64,000 bases of DNA from contig NZ_PGFA01000002.1 in the NCBI RefSeq assembly GCF_002797555.1, forward strand, positions 682,001 through 746,000. Direction: 5' to 3'. How positions within the stretch are numbered: the first letter of the stretch is position 1; the number at the start of each line of letters is the position of its first letter. The DNA is from Hymenobacter chitinivorans DSM 11115 (GTDB lineage: Bacteria > Bacteroidota > Bacteroidia > Cytophagales > Hymenobacteraceae). The notes under the pieces are model-generated. The model saw only the letters and a list, made by a program, of their open reading frames with translations, did not search any database and was not told where the DNA came from. This document shows, piece after piece, positions 42,308-50,214 of this stretch. The translations under genes were made by a program, and so were the position numbers.

Positions 42308-43834
42308 TTACTCGAAATCTATGGTGTTGACGAAAAACACGTCCCGACCGTTCCAGTTGGGGGCCCGCACGTGCTGGTAGCCAAAGGCCAGGAAACGGCC
42401 GCCGTACCAGGCCTGCACATCGGAACTGGCGGTGTTGGTGATTTTTTCCTTGGTATCGGCGGCCAGGGTGGTCTGGACTGGCACTTCCCAGTCGTTGGGC
42501 GAAGGTGCGGTGCGGTCAATGATTTTGTAGCGAATGTGGTGGTCGTCGATGTAAGTCAGGGCGTAGCGGCCGTCGGGCAGGGGCCGGATGCGCACGGTTT
42601 CCTCCAGGTTGTAGTGCTCCACGTCCTTCAAAACGAAAGTATTGTCCCACAGGAGGTTGCCGTGTTGGTCGAAGCCGCAGACAATGGCGTGGGTGGTGTG
42701 GTAGCCGTCGAAGTTGCGGGCCGTGCCCACGAAGCCGAAGCCGTAATTATTGTAGCGGTAGTGCGGGAAGTAGATTTCGGCCACCAGCACGTAACCCTCG
42801 GGGCTGGGCAGCAAATCGTGCATGAGCAGCCGGTAATGCAGGCGAAACTCCCGGTCGGCGGCCAACCGCCGGGCCCCGCGCTGCCGCAGCCGGGCCTGGC
42901 GGTTGGGGCTCATAAAGTCGAAAAAGTGCTTCAGGTTCAGAAAGTCGTAGAAGCGCAACGACGGCCGGGCCCCGCTGGCCGTCAGGGGCTGGGTGAGGTC
43001 GGTGGCAAATAAGCCCTGGGAGTAGCGAATATCGCGCAGGGTGTAGGTGCCGGCCATTAGCCGGTGGGTGGAGTCGCCGGGGCTGAGCTGGGCCGTGAGC
43101 AGGCTCCGGTTGCTTTCGGCCTGCACAAACTCGCTGTGCAGCAGCTTGCCCTGGGGCGAAATCTGCTTGACCTGCAGCCGCGACTTGACGCCGTTGTTCT
43201 GGCTGACCACAAACTTAACCTGCTTGGCCACCGAGTCGGCCAGGAAGGTGAGCTGGCTTTCCAGGGGCTCGTACACGGCCGGCAAAAACTGAAAGTCGCC
43301 CGAGGCCAGCTTGAGCAGCAGTACGGTCAGGTGCTGCTCGATTTGCACGGTCACGAACAAGTTGCCGTCCAGGGCCTTCATGCTGTAGACCGAGTGCGTG
43401 AGCTTGGTGTCGTAGGTAGTGGTGCGCATGTCGCCGGTGCGGCTGTTCAGGGCCGCAATCCAGAGCTTGTTGCTCAGATAATCATCCTGAAACAAGGCGT
43501 ACACCATGCTGCCTTCGTTGCAGGTTTCGGCCAGGCTGAACCGCTCGGGTACTTCCAGCGGCTTTTCCCAGCGGCTGTGCAGGTCCTTGTCTAGTTTCTG
43601 AAATGTAAACGTGCTGGGGCCGGTAATCTTGGCCTCGCGCTCTACCAGCAGCACCACGCTGCTATCCTCGGGAATGGCCAGCACCTGCACGTCGCTCGAC
43701 GACGACTGCAGGGGCAGCTCTAGGCGGGCCGTTTGCCGTGGGACCTGCGTGGCCGGCACCGTTTGGGCTTGGCTCCGGCCCGGCAGCAGGCCCCCGAACA
43801 CCAGCAGTAAGAGACGAAGTACGGGTTGTTTCAT
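42308..43834 (-). CDS. Secreted hypothetical protein, probable beta-propeller
   Basis: 508 aa with a signal peptide (MKQPVLRLLLLVFGGLLPGRSQAQ; ATG 43834). The rest has alternating short strands and loops (VVLLVEREAKITGPSTFTFQ, IAALNSRTGDMRTTTYD, GDFQFLPAVYEPLE, RYALTYIDDHHIRYKIID), suggestive of a propeller, but I recognise no family or catalytic motif. It lies 67 nt upstream of the DUF4252 gene in the same direction and may be in one operon with it. Confidence 0.7.
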   Translation of the reverse strand: MKQPVLRLLLLVFGGLLPGRSQAQTVPATQVPRQTARLELPLQSSSSDVQVLAIPEDSSVVLLVEREAKITGPSTFTFQKLDKDLHSRWEKPLEVPERFSLAETCNEGSMVYALFQDDYLSNKLWIAALNSRTGDMRTTTYDTKLTHSVYSMKALDGNLFVTVQIEQHLTVLLLKLASGDFQFLPAVYEPLESQLTFLADSVAKQVKFVVSQNNGVKSRLQVKQISPQGKLLHSEFVQAESNRSLLTAQLSPGDSTHRLMAGTYTLRDIRYSQGLFATDLTQPLTASGARPSLRFYDFLNLKHFFDFMSPNRQARLRQRGARRLAADREFRLHYRLLMHDLLPSPEGYVLVAEIYFPHYRYNNYGFGFVGTARNFDGYHTTHAIVCGFDQHGNLLWDNTFVLKDVEHYNLEETVRIRPLPDGRYALTYIDDHHIRYKIIDRTAPSPNDWEVPVQTTLAADTKEKITNTASSDVQAWYGGRFLAFGYQHVRAPNWNGRDVFFVNTIDFE

Positions 43835-43984
43835 AGCGGAAGGGGAGGCTACCTGCCCGTGACGGCAGCAGCATACGGAAGATACGAGGAAGCCCACAGA
43901 TAGTCACGCCCTGTGCGTAAACAGATGCACTATTCGCCGCTTTTCCATACAACACCGCCCACCCAATTTTCTGTTCACGGCCAC

Positions 43985-44019
43985 AAAAAAGCCCGGCTGC
44001 CCCGAAAGGCGCCAGGCTT
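43985..44019 (-). terminator. Terminator of the EVE gene
   Basis: 9-bp stem with one mismatch (43989-43997 with 44011-44019) and a run of six T on the minus strand. Confidence 0.65.
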
Positions 44020-44041
44020 AGCCAGTTAGAAGCTGCAAAAG

Positions 44042-44449
44042 CTAGCTGCCGAGCTCCAGCAGCACGTCGAATTCCTCGGCCCGCAGCGGCATCACGCTCA
44101 GGCGCGACTGGCGCAGCAGCCCAATCTGGGTCAGGCGGCTGTCCTGCTTGATTTGGGCCAAGGTCACGGGGCGGGCCAGGGCCTGCTGGGGGCGCAGCTC
44201 CACGGCTACCCAGCCGCTGCCGGCCTCGGCGGTGGCATCGGGGGCGGCCCCGGCCCCGACCTCGGCAATGCCCACCACGGCCTTCTCGGTCATGCTGTGG
44301 TAGAACAGCACCAGGTCGCCGGGCTGCATCTGCTGCAGGTAGTTGCGGGCCTGGAAGTTGCGCACCCCGGTCCAGTCGGTGCGGCCGTCCTGGGTGAAGG
44401 TAAGCCAGGAATAAGCGCTGGGTTCTGATTTAACGAGCCAGTAATTCAT
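44042..44449 (-). CDS. EVE domain protein
   Basis: 135 aa, complete EVE fold: MNYWLVKSEPSAYSWLTF, DWTGVRNFQARNYLQQMQPG, DLVLFYHSMTEKAVVGIAEV and a final MPLRAEEFDVLLELG. EVE is a PUA-like module related to YTH and SRA folds that binds modified bases in DNA or RNA, in bacteria often in restriction contexts. Here it is alone, next to lipoprotein genes. With the SRA protein at 34273 the window has two single-domain modified-base readers 10 kb apart. Confidence 0.92.
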   Translation of the reverse strand: MNYWLVKSEPSAYSWLTFTQDGRTDWTGVRNFQARNYLQQMQPGDLVLFYHSMTEKAVVGIAEVGAGAAPDATAEAGSGWVAVELRPQQALARPVTLAQIKQDSRLTQIGLLRQSRLSVMPLRAEEFDVLLELGS

Positions 44450-44472
44450 GAAAGCAAACAGAAAAGCAAATG

Positions 44473-44531
44473 GAAAAGCCCGGCAAAAGAAGACTGAAAA
44501 AACTTCAGTTCAGCTCTTGCTGGGCTTTTTC
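44473..44531 (-). terminator. Terminator of the 44550-44966 gene
   Basis: Outer arms 44473-44490 and 44514-44531 pair with two mismatches and enclose a second hairpin (CTGAAAAAACTTCAG). T-run on the minus strand. Confidence 0.65.
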
Positions 44532-44549
44532 TGCGAAGCTGCTGCGGGC

Positions 44550-44966
44550 TTATTCCACCTGACGAAGCTTGAGCACCTCGTTTTCCAGGGAAATTATCTG
44601 CAGGCCGTAGCCGGTGCTCTGGCCGCTGGGCGTGACGCGGACCAGCTGGTTGCCTTCCATCAGCCAGCGGCCGGGATACACGGCAATACCATCGTCGGGG
44701 GAGGGGCCGCGCCCGATAAAGACCCCGTCGGCGTCCAGCTGGAAGCCGTAGCGGGGCCGGGAAACGGGCAGGTTGGCGGTTTCGGGTCGAAACACTTTAA
44801 TGTCGCTGCCGGGCTGCTCTTCCTCCCACGATTCGAGCCAGCTCCGGCCCTGGATGTGGGCTTCAAACGTGGCCTGGCTTACGAGGGGAGTTGTGGCGTC
44901 AGCTTCTTTTTCGCAGCTGCCGAGCAGCATCGGGACGGAGAGTAAAAACAGTAAACGGCGCAGCAT
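44550..44966 (-). CDS. Hypothetical lipoprotein, paralogue of 45033-45428
   Basis: 138 aa. Lipoprotein signal (MLRRLLFLLSVPMLLGSC). The mature chain has DIKVFRPETANLPVSRPRYG, FQLDADGVFIGRGPSPDDGI and the ending LQIISLENEVLKLRQVE. The upstream gene at 45033 has VRVYRPNTYAFPPSRGRTGF and LEIVSLENGVLKVKRIE, so the two are tandem duplicates. The fold may be lipocalin-like; function unknown. Confidence 0.75.
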   Translation of the reverse strand: MLRRLLFLLSVPMLLGSCEKEADATTPLVSQATFEAHIQGRSWLESWEEEQPGSDIKVFRPETANLPVSRPRYGFQLDADGVFIGRGPSPDDGIAVYPGRWLMEGNQLVRVTPSGQSTGYGLQIISLENEVLKLRQVE

Positions 44967-45032
44967 AGCGGAAAAATAGTCGGAGAATATAGAGCAGATG
45001 AGATAAAGCCGGCTAAGGTTGCACGCGGCCTG

Positions 45033-45428
45033 CTATTCGATGCGCTTTACTTTGAGCACTCCATTTTCCAACGACACGATTTCGAGCTTGTAGTCGGGCT
45101 CCTTCTTGTCGTCGAGGCTGATGCGGATAACGTTGGCGCCTTCCGCTTTCCAGAGGCCTTTGCGGCCTTCCAGCCCGTCGGTGGGCGCAATATCGTACTG
45201 GGTAAACAGGCCGTTATGGTCGAACTGAAAGCCCGTGCGGCCCCGGGAAGGCGGAAAGGCGTAGGTGTTGGGGCGGTACACGCGCACCTCGCCCTGGTCT
45301 TCCTCGTGGGCGTGCAGCCAGGTGCCTTCCAGGCGCTTGAGCTCGGGCGACGAGGCGCGGGAATCGGTATTGCAGGTACCGGCCAACAAAAACAAGCTCA
45401 TCGAAGCCAACAACAGAAGAACGCGCAT
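45033..45428 (-). CDS. Hypothetical lipoprotein, paralogue of 44550-44966
   Basis: 131 aa. Signal MRVLLLLASMSLFLLAGTC with lipobox AGTC. Sequence LEGTWLHAHEEDQGEVRVYR and FDHNGLFTQYDIAPTDG resemble small lipocalin-like lipoproteins of Bacteroidota. It precedes its paralogue by 66 nt in the same direction. Function unknown. Confidence 0.75.
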   Translation of the reverse strand: MRVLLLLASMSLFLLAGTCNTDSRASSPELKRLEGTWLHAHEEDQGEVRVYRPNTYAFPPSRGRTGFQFDHNGLFTQYDIAPTDGLEGRKGLWKAEGANVIRISLDDKKEPDYKLEIVSLENGVLKVKRIE

Positions 45429-45542
45429 AGCGGCAAAGGAAAGTTAAACAAAAGGTCGGCCGGGCCTCGTACTGGCCCGTAGGAGCGAATGTACGACTTT
45501 GGCCCGTACCTTTGACGGGCCGCCGCTGCCTGTTGTGGTTGT

Positions 45543-45624
45543 TCGTTGCTAGTTGTCAGTTGTCAGTTCCGACAGGTCAATAAGCCACCTAACAACTATC
45601 AACTATCAACTATCAACTATCAAC
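45543..45624. repeat. Inverted 7-nt tandem repeat arms before the PolX-like gene
   Basis: The right arm holds four units of AACTATC and a partial fifth (45594-45624). The left arm (45550-45568) has AGTTGTC units that are the near complement. It ends 12 nt before the GTG start of the next gene, so it occupies the leader. Confidence 0.85.
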
Positions 45625-45635
45625 CAAGAAACGAA

Positions 45636-47378
45636 GTGGATAACCGCGCCCTCATCCGTGCCTTTCGCCTCGCCGCGTCGCTCATGGAGCTGCACGACGA
45701 AAACCCGTTCAAAATCCGCGCCTACGAAGGCACCGCTGCCACGCTGGAGCGCCTGGAGCTGCCCGTGGCCGACATGGACCGCACCGGCCTGCCCGACCGG
45801 ACCGGCCTGAGCAAGACGGCCGCCGCCAAAGTGGCCGAGATGCTCGATACGGGCACGTTTGAGGAATTGCGCAAGCTGCTGGAAATAACCCCGCCCGGCG
45901 TGGTGGAAATGCTCAACATCAAGGGTATCGGGCCCAAGAAAATCCGGGTTTTGTGGCGGGAGCTGGGCGTGGAGAGTCCTGAGCAGTTGCGCGAGGCCGC
46001 CGAGCGCGACGAGGTGAGCAAGCTCAAGGGCTTCGGCAAAAAGACCCAGGACACGATTCTGGCCGCCCTCGAATTCAACCAGGAAAGCCGGGGCAAAGTG
46101 CTCTACCCCCAGGCCGAGGAGCTAGCCGAAGAGCTGGCCCGCCGCCTGCGCGACACCCTGCGCACCGACTCGGTGGCCGTGGCCGGGGAAGTGCGCCGCC
46201 GCCTCGAAATCGTGGAAACCGTGACGCTGGTGGCCGCCACAACCCAGCCCCGGCAGGCCCACGAGCTGCTCAACGGCCTCGACGGCCTCACGCCCGACCC
46301 GCAGCGCTCCGGCCCGTTTGCCTGGCGCGGGACGGCCACGGCCTCGGGCGTGAAAGTGGAGGTGTATCTGGTCAGCAAAGAAGATTTCGTCAACCAGCTG
46401 TTCCTGCACTCGGCCGCCGAAGCCCACTTGTCGGAGCCGCTGACTGATGCGCGGGCCGGCTCGTTGCGGCAGCTGGTGAAGCGGGAGAAATTCTACCAGG
46501 AAACGGCCATTTACGAAAAGGCCGGCCTGCAATACGTGGAGCCCGAACTGCGCGAAGGACTGGGCGAAGTGGCCCTGGCTCAGGAGAAAAAGCTGCCCGA
46601 GCTGCTCACCGACGAAGACCTGCGCGGCTCCCTACACAACCACAGCACGTATTCCGACGGCAGCCACACCCTACGCCAGATGGCCGAGTTCCTGCGTGAC
46701 CAGGGCTACGAGTACCTGGGCATCTGCGACCATTCGCAGGCCGCCCACTACGCCAACGGGCTGAGCCCCGAGCGGGTGCGGCAGCAGCAGCGCGAAATCG
46801 ACCAGCTCAACCAGGAGCTGGCCCCGTTCCGCATCTTCAAGGGCATCGAGAGCGACATTCTCGGCGACGGCAACCTGGACTACTCGAACAGCGTGCTGGA
46901 GTCGTTCGACTTTATCGTGGCCTCGGTGCACAGCAACCTGCGCATGGACGAGCGCAAAGCCACCGAGCGGCTGTTGCGGGCTATTGCCAACCCCTACACC
47001 ACCATGCTGGGCCACCCCACGGGTCGGCTCTTGCTGCGGCGCGAAGGCTACCCCATTAATCACAAAGCCATTATCGACGCCTGCGCCCAGCACAACGTCA
47101 TCATCGAAATCAACTCCAACCCCTGGCGCCTCGACCTGGACTGGCGCTGGGTGCGCTACGCCCTCGACCAAGGCGTCAAGCTCAGCATCAATCCCGACGC
47201 CCACCACACCGACGGCTACGCCGACATGCGCTACGGCGTGATGATGGGCCGCAAGGGCGGGCTGACTAAGGACATGACTTTCAACGCCCTGAGCGGAGAA
47301 GAAGTGGCCGCCTACTTTGCCGAGCGCAAAGCCAACATCAAGCCCCCGCTGGAATACAAAGACTCCCTGTTTGGGTAA
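45636..47378 (+). CDS. polX: PolX family protein with PHP exonuclease and degenerate polymerase site
   Basis: 580 aa. I take the GTG at 45636 (VDNRALIRAFRLAASLMELH) as start, since frames before it run through the heptamer repeats. An HhH region (LLEITPPGVVEMLNIKGIGP, LKGFGKKTQDTI) and a polymerase-beta fold follow. At the place of the catalytic DxD the sequence is VETVTL (Thr195, Thr197), and the third Asp region reads VEVYLV. The polymerase is therefore probably dead. The PHP domain (from about residue 330) keeps SLHNHSTYSDG, ICDHSQ, GIESDIL, HPTGR and NPDAHHTDG, so a 3'-5' exonuclease or phosphoesterase activity is likely. Confidence 0.9.
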   Translation: MDNRALIRAFRLAASLMELHDENPFKIRAYEGTAATLERLELPVADMDRTGLPDRTGLSKTAAAKVAEMLDTGTFEELRKLLEITPPGVVEMLNIKGIGPKKIRVLWRELGVESPEQLREAAERDEVSKLKGFGKKTQDTILAALEFNQESRGKVLYPQAEELAEELARRLRDTLRTDSVAVAGEVRRRLEIVETVTLVAATTQPRQAHELLNGLDGLTPDPQRSGPFAWRGTATASGVKVEVYLVSKEDFVNQLFLHSAAEAHLSEPLTDARAGSLRQLVKREKFYQETAIYEKAGLQYVEPELREGLGEVALAQEKKLPELLTDEDLRGSLHNHSTYSDGSHTLRQMAEFLRDQGYEYLGICDHSQAAHYANGLSPERVRQQQREIDQLNQELAPFRIFKGIESDILGDGNLDYSNSVLESFDFIVASVHSNLRMDERKATERLLRAIANPYTTMLGHPTGRLLLRREGYPINHKAIIDACAQHNVIIEINSNPWRLDLDWRWVRYALDQGVKLSINPDAHHTDGYADMRYGVMMGRKGGLTKDMTFNALSGEEVAAYFAERKANIKPPLEYKDSLFG

Positions 47379-47421
47379 CTAGCCCGGGCCGCGCCGGGTG
47401 CGGCGGCCGTGAGTAGCTCCT

Positions 47422-48426
47422 ATGAAGATTCTGGTTCTGCGCTTTTCCTCCATCGGCGACATTGTGCTGACGACTCCCGTGGTGCGGGCCCTCAAGCAGC
47501 AGGTGCCCGGCGCCCAGGTGCACTATTGCACCAAACCGGCCTACCGCAGCATCATCGAGCCTAACCCCTACGTGGACAAGGCGCACTACCTCACTGGCTC
47601 CCTGGCCGAGCTGGTGGCCGAGCTTAAGCAGGAGCGGTTCGACTTCATCGTAGACCTGCACAACAACCTGCGGACCAGTATTCTCAAGCTGCGGCTGGGT
47701 GTGAAATCGGCCAGCTTCGACAAGCTCAACTGGCAGAAGTGGCTGCTGGTCAATGCCAAAATAGACGTGCTGCCCCGGGTGCACATCGTGGAGCGTTACT
47801 TGGCCGCCGCGGCCCCGCTGGGCGTGCAAGACGACCGGCAGGGCCTGGATTATTTTATTCCGCCCCAGGACGAAGTGGACCTGGCCACGCTGCCGGCCGG
47901 GTTTCAGGGCGGCTACGTGGCCTTTGCCATTGGGGCCCAGCACGCTACCAAGCGTCTGCCTACCGAACGAATCATTGCGCTCTGCGCCCAACTCAACCGG
48001 CCCATTATATTGCTTGGCGGCCCCGAAGACGAAACCACCGGCCACGTCGTGGAGCAGGCGTTTGAGCAGCAAAGCAAAGAAATTCACTCATTCACTCATT
48101 CACTCATTTACAACGCCTGCGGGCGGTACTCGCTGAATCAGTCGGCCTCCCTGGTGCGGCAGGCCCAGCTGGTCGTCAGCCACGACACGGGTCTGATGCA
48201 CATTGCTGCGGCCTTTCATAAGGAAATATTCAGCGTGTGGGGCAACACCGTGCCCGAGTTTGGTATGTATCCCTACCGCACCGAGTTTCGGGTGCTGGAA
48301 GTGCCGGGTTTGCCCTGCCGGCCCTGTTCCAAAATTGGCTACGCCAAGTGCCCCCAGGGCCATTTCCGCTGCATGCGCGACATTCGTTTCGACCTCGACC
48401 TGCCGCCTACCCACGACGGGCGGTAA
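47422..48426 (+). CDS. Glycosyltransferase family 9 (heptosyltransferase-like) with an in-frame 8-nt tandem repeat
   Basis: 334 aa. GT9 motifs: MKILVLRFSSIGDIVLTTPV, FDFIVDLHNNLRTS, IGAQHATKRLP, IILLGGPEDE, VVSHDTGLMHIAAAF, VWGNTVPEFGMYPY and the Cys-rich tail CRPCSKIGYAKCPQGHFRC. Inside the C-terminal domain the residues EIHSFTHSLIY come from three units of ATTCACTC (48082-48105). The unit length is 8, so gain or loss of a unit would shift the frame. The gene lies 43 nt after polX and may be co-transcribed. Confidence 0.9.
   Translation: MKILVLRFSSIGDIVLTTPVVRALKQQVPGAQVHYCTKPAYRSIIEPNPYVDKAHYLTGSLAELVAELKQERFDFIVDLHNNLRTSILKLRLGVKSASFDKLNWQKWLLVNAKIDVLPRVHIVERYLAAAAPLGVQDDRQGLDYFIPPQDEVDLATLPAGFQGGYVAFAIGAQHATKRLPTERIIALCAQLNRPIILLGGPEDETTGHVVEQAFEQQSKEIHSFTHSLIYNACGRYSLNQSASLVRQAQLVVSHDTGLMHIAAAFHKEIFSVWGNTVPEFGMYPYRTEFRVLEVPGLPCRPCSKIGYAKCPQGHFRCMRDIRFDLDLPPTHDGR
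48082..48108 (+). repeat. 8-nt tandem repeat inside a glycosyltransferase gene
   Basis: Three exact units of ATTCACTC plus ATT, encoding part of HSFTHSLI within the heptosyltransferase. Confidence 0.85.
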
Positions 48427-48527
48427 CTGCGGCCAGCTGCGGCTGATGGGCAAAAGCATGCGGAAATGCCTATCTTTTCTCTCGGAAGCCCGGCAGTAGT
48501 TGCGGGCTAGGTTAACCCCGCCTTTGT

Positions 48528-48983
48528 ATGTTACTGGATAAACACGTGCTGGTGCGCGTCGGAGCCGAAGCCCTGCAGGCCGACGTGCAGGCCGGCCGCC
48601 ACACCTTCCTCATTGATGAGCCCGTGGAAGTGGGCGGGAAGGATCAGGGCCCCACGCCCTACGACTTGCTGCTCAGTGCCCTGGGTGCCTGCACCGCCAT
48701 TACGCTGCGCCTGTACGCCAACCAGAAAAAATGGCCGCTCGAAGGCATTGAGGTGCGCCTGAGCCACCAGCGCGTGCACGAGCACGACTGCGAAAAGTGC
48801 GAGCAGCCCGGCCAGATGCTGGAAGAAGTAACCAAGGAGCTCCGCCTGCTGGGGCCCCTGACCGAGGAGCAGCGCCAGCGCCTGGAAGTTATTTCCCAAA
48901 AGTGCCCAGTGCAGAAAACCCTGATGAGCGGCCTGCGCATCGTCACCCGCCTCGTGCCCGAAACCGAATTTTTGGCTTCCTAA
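48528..48983 (+). CDS. OsmC family protein
   Basis: 151 aa. OsmC/Ohr fold with GKDQGPTPYDLLLSALGACT, ITLRLYANQKKWPLEGIEVR and the second cysteine ISQKCPVQKTL. The two conserved cysteines (ACT and KCP) are those used for peroxide reduction. HEHDCEKCEQPGQ is an extra Cys-rich loop, seen in the redox/YhfA-type subfamily. Cytosolic. It starts a run of four short same-strand genes to 50138. Confidence 0.9.
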   Translation: MLLDKHVLVRVGAEALQADVQAGRHTFLIDEPVEVGGKDQGPTPYDLLLSALGACTAITLRLYANQKKWPLEGIEVRLSHQRVHEHDCEKCEQPGQMLEEVTKELRLLGPLTEEQRQRLEVISQKCPVQKTLMSGLRIVTRLVPETEFLAS

Positions 48984-49011
48984 CTTCAAACTACCCTATT
49001 CCTGCTGCTCT

Positions 49012-49275
49012 ATGGCACTTTGTGAACACCTTTCGGCCCTCGAAACCCTGGTTCCGGCCGCCGACTACAGCTGCCCCGAGTGCGTAGCCCAGGGCGACAC
49101 CTGGGTGCACCTGCGCGTGTGCCAGAGCTGCGGCCACGTGGGCTGCTGCGACCAATCAAAAAACAAGCACGCTACCAAGCATTTCCAGGCTACCCAGCAT
49201 CCGGTGATTATTTCAGCCGAGCCCGGCGAGCAGTGGGCCTGGTGCTACCAGGATAGCCAGATGGCCGAGTATTAA
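49012..49275 (+). CDS. UBP-type zinc finger protein
   Basis: 87 aa made up of a zf-UBP domain: CEHL, DYSCPECVAQG, HLRVCQSCGHVGCCDQSKNKH, HFQATQHPVI. The Cys/His pattern fits the three-zinc ubiquitin-binding fold of eukaryotic deubiquitinases; in bacteria these small proteins have no known ubiquitin and their role is open. It lies 28 nt after the OsmC gene. Confidence 0.88.
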   Translation: MALCEHLSALETLVPAADYSCPECVAQGDTWVHLRVCQSCGHVGCCDQSKNKHATKHFQATQHPVIISAEPGEQWAWCYQDSQMAEY

Positions 49276-49311
49276 CCCCCCGCTCCGGTACTGCACCGCT
49301 GCTTGCGCCTT

Positions 49312-49734
49312 ATGTATCAACAGGTTTACGCATCCGATTCGCTGGACATCACCTACCGGACTGATGCTTGCCTGATTATTGCCCGCTGGCTGCAGCCAGT
49401 GGCAGTAGCCGATATCCGCAGCACGTACGAGCAGGTTTTGCGGGCGGCCCAGCCCTACGGCTGCCGGTACTGGCTGCTCGACATTCGCCGCCGCAACCAC
49501 AGCGACGATGACACGGCCCGCTGGGTCACCGACGAGTTTTTTCCCGGGGCCGCCCAGCAGCTCGGCGGGGTGCTGTACCTGGCCGTGCTGCTTTCCCCGA
49601 TGTATCTGTACGAAGTCGGGACCCGGCCCCGGCTGGCCCAGCTGCCCGCCGAGGTCAACCCCCACTACCGAATCCAGTACTTTACCGACGAGCGGCAGGC
49701 CAACGACTGGCTGACTGACAAACTTGACGAGTAA
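49312..49734 (+). CDS. Hypothetical protein, possible STAS/SpoIIAA-like fold
   Basis: 140 aa, start ATG 49312. Strand-helix pattern (LDITYRTDACLIIARWLQPV, YWLLDIRRRNHSDDDTARWV, VLYLAVLLSPMYLYEVG, YRIQYFTDERQANDWL) resembles the SpoIIAA/STAS-like proteins common in this phylum. No catalytic residues are obvious. It is in a close-packed run with neighbours 36 and 8 nt away. Confidence 0.7.
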   Translation: MYQQVYASDSLDITYRTDACLIIARWLQPVAVADIRSTYEQVLRAAQPYGCRYWLLDIRRRNHSDDDTARWVTDEFFPGAAQQLGGVLYLAVLLSPMYLYEVGTRPRLAQLPAEVNPHYRIQYFTDERQANDWLTDKLDE

Positions 49735-49742
49735 ATCCTGTA

Positions 49743-50138
49743 ATGAAGATACTCTGGTGCTGGCGCTGTCAGCAGGAAATGCCGATGCTGGAGCCCGCCG
49801 AAAGCCAACTGGTCCACCGCACTATTCGGGAGGGTTTGGCCCTGGTAAAAGCCGAGGCGCAGAAACGGGGCCGAATTCTGCACCCTATGGAATTAACCGG
49901 CACAGCGCGAGCCTGGCAGCCCATGCTGGAAATGTACCGGCTGCTGACGGGCTTTGTGGAAACCAATCCGAATGCCGTGTTGCATCATAGCGTTGAGCTC
50001 TACGGCCCGCCCTGCCCGAAATGCCGTAAGCCGCTGCGGACCCCGGAAGCCCGTTTTTGCGCGGCCTGCGGCTTCGGTCAGCAAGAGGTGACGCCAAATT
50101 CGCTGCCTTTGGCGCAGCGGCGGCCCGAGCTATTCTGA
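49743..50138 (+). CDS. Zinc-ribbon hypothetical protein
   Basis: 131 aa. Two cysteine pairs form a split zinc site: CWRC near the N-terminus, and CPKC...CAAC in the C-terminal GPPCPKCRKPLRTPEARFCA. The middle is helical (RAWQPMLEMYRLLTGFVE). Function unknown. It follows the previous gene by 8 nt. Confidence 0.7.
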   Translation: MKILWCWRCQQEMPMLEPAESQLVHRTIREGLALVKAEAQKRGRILHPMELTGTARAWQPMLEMYRLLTGFVETNPNAVLHHSVELYGPPCPKCRKPLRTPEARFCAACGFGQQEVTPNSLPLAQRRPELF

Positions 50139-50154
50139 GGCTCCGCGCTATACA

Positions 50155-50188
50155 AAAAGCCCTTTCCGCCGCGGCAGAAAGGGCTTTT
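50155..50188. terminator. Bidirectional terminator
   Basis: 12-bp perfect stem AAAAGCCCTTTC/GAAAGGGCTTTT with a 10-nt loop between convergent genes. Confidence 0.9.
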
Positions 50189-50214
50189 CAAGTACAAGCT
50201 GCTTTGGGTAATGC

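Noticed and set aside
45546..45635. N-terminal extension of PolX
   Set aside because: The extension is translated heptamer repeat (NYQLSTINYQ); family similarity begins at the GTG at 45636.
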